Positions 58,197 to 64,000 of a DNA stretch of 64,000 nt are shown piece after piece; position 1 is the stretch's first letter, and the number at the start of each line of letters is the position of its first letter. The DNA lies in the NCBI RefSeq assembly GCF_016545825.1, contig NC_052620.1, forward strand, positions 11,160,001-11,224,000, given 5' to 3'. The position numbers and the translations under genes were made by a program. This DNA is from Eucalyptus grandis. Lineage: Eukaryota; Streptophyta; Magnoliopsida; Myrtales; Myrtaceae. The notes below the pieces were generated by a model, which was not told the origin of the DNA, ran no database searches, and was given only the letters and a program-made list of their open reading frames with translations.

Positions 58197-58831
58197 ACAT
58201 TCCGTATCTTGTATTTTCTAAGCTAGCGTGCTCTTTGGGGTGCAAGAATTCTAAGTCAGGAGACATCTCTATCCATGCCTTCTATCCATGCCTTCTAAAG
58301 TAACGTCCCCCAACGATACGGCCTAAACGAAGTTTGAAAGAAATCTAAAGAATGACTTGGAAATTAGGAGGACAATTGCGACATGTAAGGCTTCAATTCA
58401 TTATTTTGTTGTCCACCATTGGAAGAGTCAAGCAGTCCATATCTTGAGGCTTATCAATAACGGAGGAATCGAGTTTCGTGTCGGTCTCAGGACTAACTAG
58501 GTGAAATCAGTTTCGGGTTCCTTTTCAAAAATAGTTTGCAGTGGTCTCACAAAATTTTAAACTAATTAGGTGAAATCAAGTATTATATACTTATGTTTCA
58601 GCTTTTGTTTGGGGGAAGAAACGGTGTTGCGTGTGTATTTTTAAAGTGCCTAAACAATGAAATTATGTATCTTGCATTTTCTAAGCTACCGTGCTCTTTG
58701 GGGTGCAAAAATTCCAAAGCAAGAGACATCCCTGTCCATGCCTACTAAAATTAACGTGGTAACAGGATCCATTGACTATAGTCAACTCACTGCATTAGAT
58801 TAAAGCATGAAAATGACATCCGAGAAGAACT
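58197..58831 (+). repeat. Tandem duplication upstream of the RLP gene, copy 2
   Basis: The second copy ends just before the TATA box of the RLP gene. Each copy carries CCATTGACTATA with a W-box-like TTGACT (near 58137 and 58771). It therefore forms the proximal promoter region. Confidence 0.93.
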
Positions 58832-58835
58832 TGGC

Positions 58836-58842
58836 TATATAA
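58836..58842 (+). promoter_or_regulatory. TATA box of the RLP gene
   Basis: TATATAA lies 86 bases before the ATG at 58922, directly after the duplicated block. Confidence 0.65.
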
Positions 58843-58921
58843 CATCTCCATCGTCAGGCCTCATGTACCCCTGAGTCGATAGAGAGAGTTTGAGAGTACC
58901 ACTAGATTTGTTTAGGTAACC

Positions 58922-61715
58922 ATGAAAAAGGAGTCACTTCACTTCAGCTATATGATACTCTTGCTTACTATTGTCGTTTCACGCTCTCTTGCTTCAACCC
59001 AACGGCGTTGCCATGAAGACGAGAGATCTGCGTTGTTGGAGTTCAAGACAACCTTCTTCACCAGAAAGCGTCCGTATTGTTACTATTGCTATGACAACGC
59101 TTCAGTTGAGCAAGCAAAGATCGAATCTTGGAACGCATCAGAAGGTAAAACTCAAAGCAATTGCTGTTCTTGGACTGGCGTTGAGTGTGATAAGGTAAGC
59201 GGTCACGTGATCGGCCTCGACCTTAGTTGCAGTTGTCTCTTCGGTAAAATCAACTCCAACATCAGTATTTTCCGTCTTCTTCGCCTAAGAAGCCTTAACC
59301 TTGCCTTCAACGACTTCAATTGTCCGATTCCTTCGACAATTGGAAATCTGGGTTCCTTGAGGGATTTGAACTTCTCCAGCTCCAACTTCATGGGCCACAT
59401 CTCACATTCGCTTCGTAACTTGACCCGACTGGTCCATCTAGACTTGAGTGAGAATTATCTAACTGGTACGATTCCAACTTATTTTGGCAGCATGTTGAAT
59501 CTGGAGCATTTGAGTCTAAGTGAGAACCGATTTGTAGGTGAAATCCCATCTTCTTTTGAACGTCTTGGTCACCTGAAGCATTTAGATCTAGGCTTTAATT
59601 CTTTAACGGGTGAAATTCCATCCTTCTTGGGAAATCTGGTCCAGCTTAAGTATTTAAGTCTAGCGGACAATGAGTTAATTGGGCAAATTCCATCCTTCTT
59701 GGGAAATCTGGTCCAGCTTAAGTATTTAAGTCTAGCGAACAATGAGTTAATTGGGAAAATTCCATCCTCTATAAGGAACCTCGTCCAACTTACTACTTTA
59801 CATTTAAGCCAAAATCAGTTAACAGGCGATATCCCATCTTCCATTGGAGACCTAATTCAACTTACTGATATAGATCTTGGATTCAATCGATTAGTTGGTG
59901 AGATTCCACTCTCTTTCCAAAACCTCTTGGAGCTTAGGTTCTTAAACCTTCAGTTGAATCGATTGAGTGGTGCAATCCCATCCTTGTTGGGAAGACTCAC
60001 CCAGTTGACTGACGTTGATCTTTCACTCAACCAATTTCATGGTGCAATTCCAAGCACGATTTTCCAATCACAGGGTCTCAACGCTCTTTATTTGACTTCA
60101 AATAACTTGAGTGGCACAGTGAAGTTAGATATGTTCTCAGAGGCTAAAAACCTTCGAGAACTTGTGTTATCCTCTAATAAACTGTCGTTGATCAGTGAAA
60201 CCAACATAACTCACCGATACTGGGCTCTAGGTTTAGGTTCATGCAACTTAAATAGTTTCCCTGAGTTTCTACAAGACCAAAATGACTTGCAAGTGCTCGA
60301 TCTATCCTACAATAACATTTCTGGTCAAGTTCCTAAATGGTTTCTGAATGTGAGCATAGAAAACCTAGAACTATTGAACCTTTCTAGCAACTTCCTAACA
60401 AGTTTTGCTCAAGATCCCGTTATTTTCAAGTGGAAAGAACTCTTTGAAGCAGACCTTGGTTTCAATGAGTTGCAAGGATCAGTTCCTATTCCCCCTCCTG
60501 AAATCGAATCCTACTTCATCTCAAATAACAGGCTCTTAGGAGGAATATCGCCACTCTTATGCAATCTAAGCCATATCTCCGCGATTGATTTTTCTGATAA
60601 TAATCTAACTGGGTTTATCCCACAATGTTTTAGTAATTTGAGTGGTTATTTGGAAGTACTGAATCTACGGAGCAACAATTTTATTGGAAAAATTCCTGAG
60701 TTGAATGGGAACTTCTATATGATTGATCTGAGTTACAATAAATTGGAAGGGCCATTGCCAAGATCGCTCCGTAACTGTAACAAATTGCAATTCCTGAATT
60801 TCGCAAACAATCATATTAGAGATGTTTTCCCTTCATGGTTGGGCTCACTTCTAAGTTTGAGGGTTCTTATATTGCGGGACAATAGATTTCACGGATTTAT
60901 TGAGGAACCGACTAATAGAATTGAGTTCCCTATGCTGCAAATCATAGACCTATCTCAGAACAGCTTTTCTGGTAGCTTGCCATCCAAATACTTCAAGCAT
61001 TGGACTGCTATAGGTTCCTAAGACAGATTCGTCAAGCTACATGGGGGATAATTTGGGAATGGGGTGGCCAGCCCTTCCATTATGGACCTTTGACTACTCT
61101 ATGAGTGTATTTGCCAAAGGCATCCAAATGAATTACTCAAAGATCCAAGGGTACCTCACATTGATTGATCTCTCGAGCAACGACTTCAGCGGAGCGATCC
61201 CCGAGACTATTGGAAGCCTAAAGCAGCTAAAATTGCTCAATCTTTCCAACAACATGCTCTCCGGTCCTCTGCCTCCATTCTTGGCAAACCTAACGAATTT
61301 GGAAGCATTGGACCTTTCTCAAAACCAGCTCTCCGGGGAGATATCTCAGGACTTGACACAACTCACTTCGCTTGAGGTCTCCGACGTATCTTACAATTGT
61401 CTGATCGGGCCAATACCGAAGTTGCGGCAGTTTGCTACATTCGAAAACATCTCCTACAAGGGAAACTCGGGGCTATGTGGCGCTCCTCTATCTAAAAAAT
61501 GTGGATATCCCGAAGCGTCGCCACCATCATTTCCGACGTCCGAAGAAGATCAAGATTCGGGGAGTGCAATGGAATTGGACTGGAAGATCGTGTGCATGGG
61601 TTATGCAAGTGGGTTAGTGATTGGAGTAGTCCTCGGGAACTGCTTGATCACAAGAAGAAGGGCTCAAAGTCTTGTGAAGAACTTTGGCAGAAGAAAACAG
61701 AGGCGAAGAAGGTAG
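58922..61715 (+). pseudogene. LRR receptor-like protein, full length with one frameshift
   Basis: Receptor-like proteins of the Cf/HcrVf/RLP class sit in the plasma membrane, sense ligands with extracellular LRRs and signal through SOBIR1-type kinases. The ATG at 58922 opens a 699-codon frame. It has a signal peptide (residues 1 to about 25), an LRRNT region with HEDERSALLEFK and CCSW (81-84), and then more than twenty LRRs of the LxxLxxLxLSxNxLxGxIP type. It stops at TAA 61019, after KYFKHWTAIGS. A one-base shift restores the family sequence from about 61022 (DSSSYMGDNLG; next ATG 61041). That part has the non-LRR island, the final LRRs, NSGLCGAPLSKKCG, an acidic stretch, a transmembrane segment with overlapping GxxxG motifs (GLVIG, GVVLG) and a short basic tail. 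The frame is otherwise intact. As written, the product would end in the island and lack the membrane anchor. Confidence 0.9.
59621..59764 (+). repeat. Recent exact-unit LRR duplication in the RLP gene
   Basis: Two 72-base units (59621-59692 and 59693-59764) differ at only two positions I can see. Each encodes one 24-residue LRR with FLGNLVQLKYLSLA.NELIG. Confidence 0.93.
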
Positions 61716-61804
61716 AAGAGATGGTCCGAAATCAAGGAAAATCTGTTGTCTTCTGTGTTTGAGTACCTGTAAATTTCTCTTAAGTTTTTCTGCTATGTAT
61801 TCTG

Positions 61805-61810
61805 AATAAA
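61805..61810 (+). terminator. Poly(A) signal of the RLP gene
   Basis: AATAAA lies 90 bases after the last stop codon (61713-61715). Confidence 0.5.
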
Positions 61811-62439
61811 GCATTCTGTAATCATACGTGTTTGGGAAATAAATGAGAAACGTCTTTAAATAACAAAATGGTCCGGTAAAATGAAACTTTTGAGCCACCC
61901 CATCCACAAACTCCATCCCCTGCTACTTCCTTTCCCAAAACCATTATATTTTACAGCAATATATTGAAAAGAAACTTAATTTTTTTGTTTATCTGACATT
62001 GATATCCCTAAAAAAAAAAAAAAATTCTTGAAAGTGATTCATGTGATAAATAAAAGGGGTCATTACTAATTGATTATATGTGTTGAATGATAAGCAATCA
62101 TTTAATTATATATATTGGCTCATAAAAAGAACACAAAACGTGAAATTTTTTTAATATAAAAGATAAAGAAACATTTATTCCTATTTCTTATATGTATTGA
62201 TCAAAGAGTTTGCAATATACAATGGCACAAAGTCTTAACGATGCCACTTTCAAACAACTGCCTGAGCCATCACCACTGCATATTTAGAGTTCACAAGCCA
62301 AATCATATATCACTTTAATCAAGGATTTCACATTTTCTATCCATTTCAGAAATCCATTATCAAACTAAGTTCATATTGCTTTAACTATCAAAAGCAACGC
62401 AAATCACAATGCAAATCTTAGTAATGAAAGTGTAGCCGA
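61811..62439. other. Spacer between the two RLP copies
   Basis: AT-rich DNA with an A run at 62010-62024. No gene is recognised. Confidence 0.5.
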
Positions 62440-63985
62440 TGTCTGATCCGGGTTCTATAAAACAAATGCTCCAAACGCTTTCGCTTTCTTCCCAAGATAC
62501 CACGTCATCCATGCTTATCTCATATTTGTCGGTGCTTTACTTACTCAACGTTAAGAGATTGAGGTCCTGGGATAGGAGTCCACAACAGAAGCTGAGTGGA
62601 TTTTGGGGCGTTACACTGGCCAAGTACCAGAGCGGTTCTTAGATGTGAGTAAAGAAAGCCATTGGTTCTGAACCATTCTATTAATACCCTGACGGGCTTT
62701 TTGCAACCGCTGATGTTTTCAAATGGACAGCGCTTCAGACTTTAGACAACGGCCTCAACATGCAGCAAGGACCGCCTATAGTCCGCCCGACAACCGTCTT
62801 GCACTATCTTGTCTCAATTTGCAGAGTGACCTCCATACATTCCCTCAATTTGTCTTACAACGTCTTAAACCATTGTACTTCAATCAATGTTTGAGCAATC
62901 TGAGTGACACTCAGAAAGTGATTAGTCTATCAAGCAACAACTTCCAAGGGAGAATTCCTCGAGTCAAGAAAACGAGTGTGCAATTGATGATTGATTTCAG
63001 TTATAATCAATTTAAGGGCCATTACCTAGGTACTTACAGGCTATGAAGAGTAGGAGTTTCTAAATGTGCAAGATGACCAAATCAATGATACTTTTCCGTC
63101 CTGGTTGGTCTCACTTGTCATCATGCTGATCTTGCAAGCTAACAGATTCCTTGGGTGATTGGGGAACTTGTAAGTAACTATAGTTTCCCGAGGGTTAGAT
63201 CATCGACCTATCCCAGAACAATTGCTGGTAGCTTGCCATCTAAGTACAACTGAAATATATAGTTTCCCGAGGGTTCAGATCATGGGACTGCCACGAAAGT
63301 TGAAGCGGTGGATCAAGCAGACTATTTGGGCTACACAGATCTGTAAATCGTAAATCACATCAAGAACTACTGAAACAGGTTCTGCCCGCGTTACATGCCC
63401 TTCAAGTACTCTATGGTAATGACCAACAAAGCCTCGCACAACTAAAGTATTCAAGGATCTACAAATATGTCACATTGACCGATCTTTCAAGCAACAGTTC
63501 CGGTGGAGTGATGTCCGAGTCTCTTGGAAGCCTAAAGCAGCTTCAGTTGCTCAACCTTTCCAATAACATTCTCGGCAGTCCCATATTTCAGTCCTTGGCC
63601 AACCCTTCAAATTCAAAAGCATTGGACCACTCTCGGAACCAGCTATCAGGAGAGATCCCGCAAGAGTTGACTCGACTAACATCGCCTGCATTCTTCAATG
63701 TGCCTTAAAACCATTTGACTGGTCCCTACCATGGACACAACAGTTCCAATACATTTGTAAACCACACATACTGAGGGAACGCGGGGGTTGTGCGATACTC
63801 CTTTGTCTAGGAAATGCAGAGAGCTCGGTGCATTGCCACCACCGTCTTCAACACTGATGGAAGAGATCAAAAAGTCAAGGATTCCGACTGATATAGACTG
63901 GGACATTTTCTCGATGGGGTATGCCAGTGGACTAGTGATTGGAGTGGTGATCACGCACAGATGGATCACGGAAGAAAGGGCTTGA
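62440..63985 (+). pseudogene. LRR receptor-like protein pseudogene, C-terminal half
   Basis: It follows the RLP gene in the same orientation and reads the same family in broken pieces. LQTLSLSSQDTTSS is at 62466 and a decayed FKWTALQTLDNGLNMQQGPP near 62717-62775. CLSNLSDTQKVISLSSNNFQG lies near 62890, IDFSYNQFKG near 62990 and INDTFPSWL near 63080. LGSLKQLQLLNLSNNI and NQLSGEIPQEL are at 63520-63670. The C-terminus reads DWDIFSMGYASGLVIGVVITH, close to the neighbour's transmembrane segment, and stops at 63985. Frameshifts, stops and a local repeat of TAGTTTCCCGAGGGTT (63180 and 63259) show it is dead. The N-terminal half is missing. Confidence 0.87.
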
Positions 63986-64000
63986 CAGAGGTGGAATAAT

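Noticed and set aside
61005..61050. Possible intron explaining the RLP frame change
   Set aside because: The only GT...AG pairs around the junction would give introns of about a dozen bases, and the flanking sequence continues the family protein without a gap. A one-base shift is the simpler reading.

Overview
This window is nuclear DNA from a flowering plant. It has introns, plant-type Copia, Gypsy, L1 and SINE retroelements, and plant resistance-gene families (TIR-NBS-LRR, receptor-like protein). A woody eudicot, perhaps Myrtaceae, would fit the style of the repeats, but that is inference and no single feature proves it. Most of the sequence is transposable elements. Nearly every host gene is broken, often by an insertion whose edges can be read to the base.

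Layout. 1-1925: a decayed CYP71-type P450, with a diverged direct repeat at 1 and again at 1757. 3580-13324 (minus): a CHY/RING zinc-finger gene (MIEL1/RZPF34 type) whose intron holds a 7.7-kb Copia element (4168-11847, target duplication GAAAC). 15340-20706: an older Copia relic, an LTR fragment, a G-rich minisatellite and microsatellites. 20898-27620: pieces of a KIN-14 kinesin of the KCA/KAC type, split by a 5.9-kb Gypsy element (21611-27498, target duplication ATAAG) with CRM-like architecture. 27620-33530: repeat-rich intergenic DNA with two foldback elements. 33535-42215: two long solo LTRs of related families, each with a perfect 5-bp target duplication, carrying nested SINE and DNA-transposon insertions. 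43468-43830 (minus): a two-exon HMA-domain gene with a doubtful start. 45778-55905 (minus): a TIR-NBS-LRR pseudogene split by a 5.9-kb L1-type LINE (46245-52152), a foldback element and a MITE. 57562-63985: an LRR receptor-like-protein locus with a tandemly duplicated upstream region, a nearly intact gene carrying one frameshift, and a decayed second copy.

How it fits together. The right-hand 18 kb looks like part of a resistance-gene cluster (TNL plus two RLPs). The receptor-like protein at 58922-61715 is the only nearly intact host gene. Its frameshift would turn a membrane receptor into a truncated, probably secreted LRR protein. I found no convincing new biological system. The observations most worth checking are very short LINE-type insertions (poly(A) plus a few bases, with 12-18 bp target duplications), a dense cluster of W-box and TGACG motifs in the leader of the Copia element, the CRM-like element whose pol frame runs into its LTR and whose two LTRs diverge only in one half, and the RLP locus itself.
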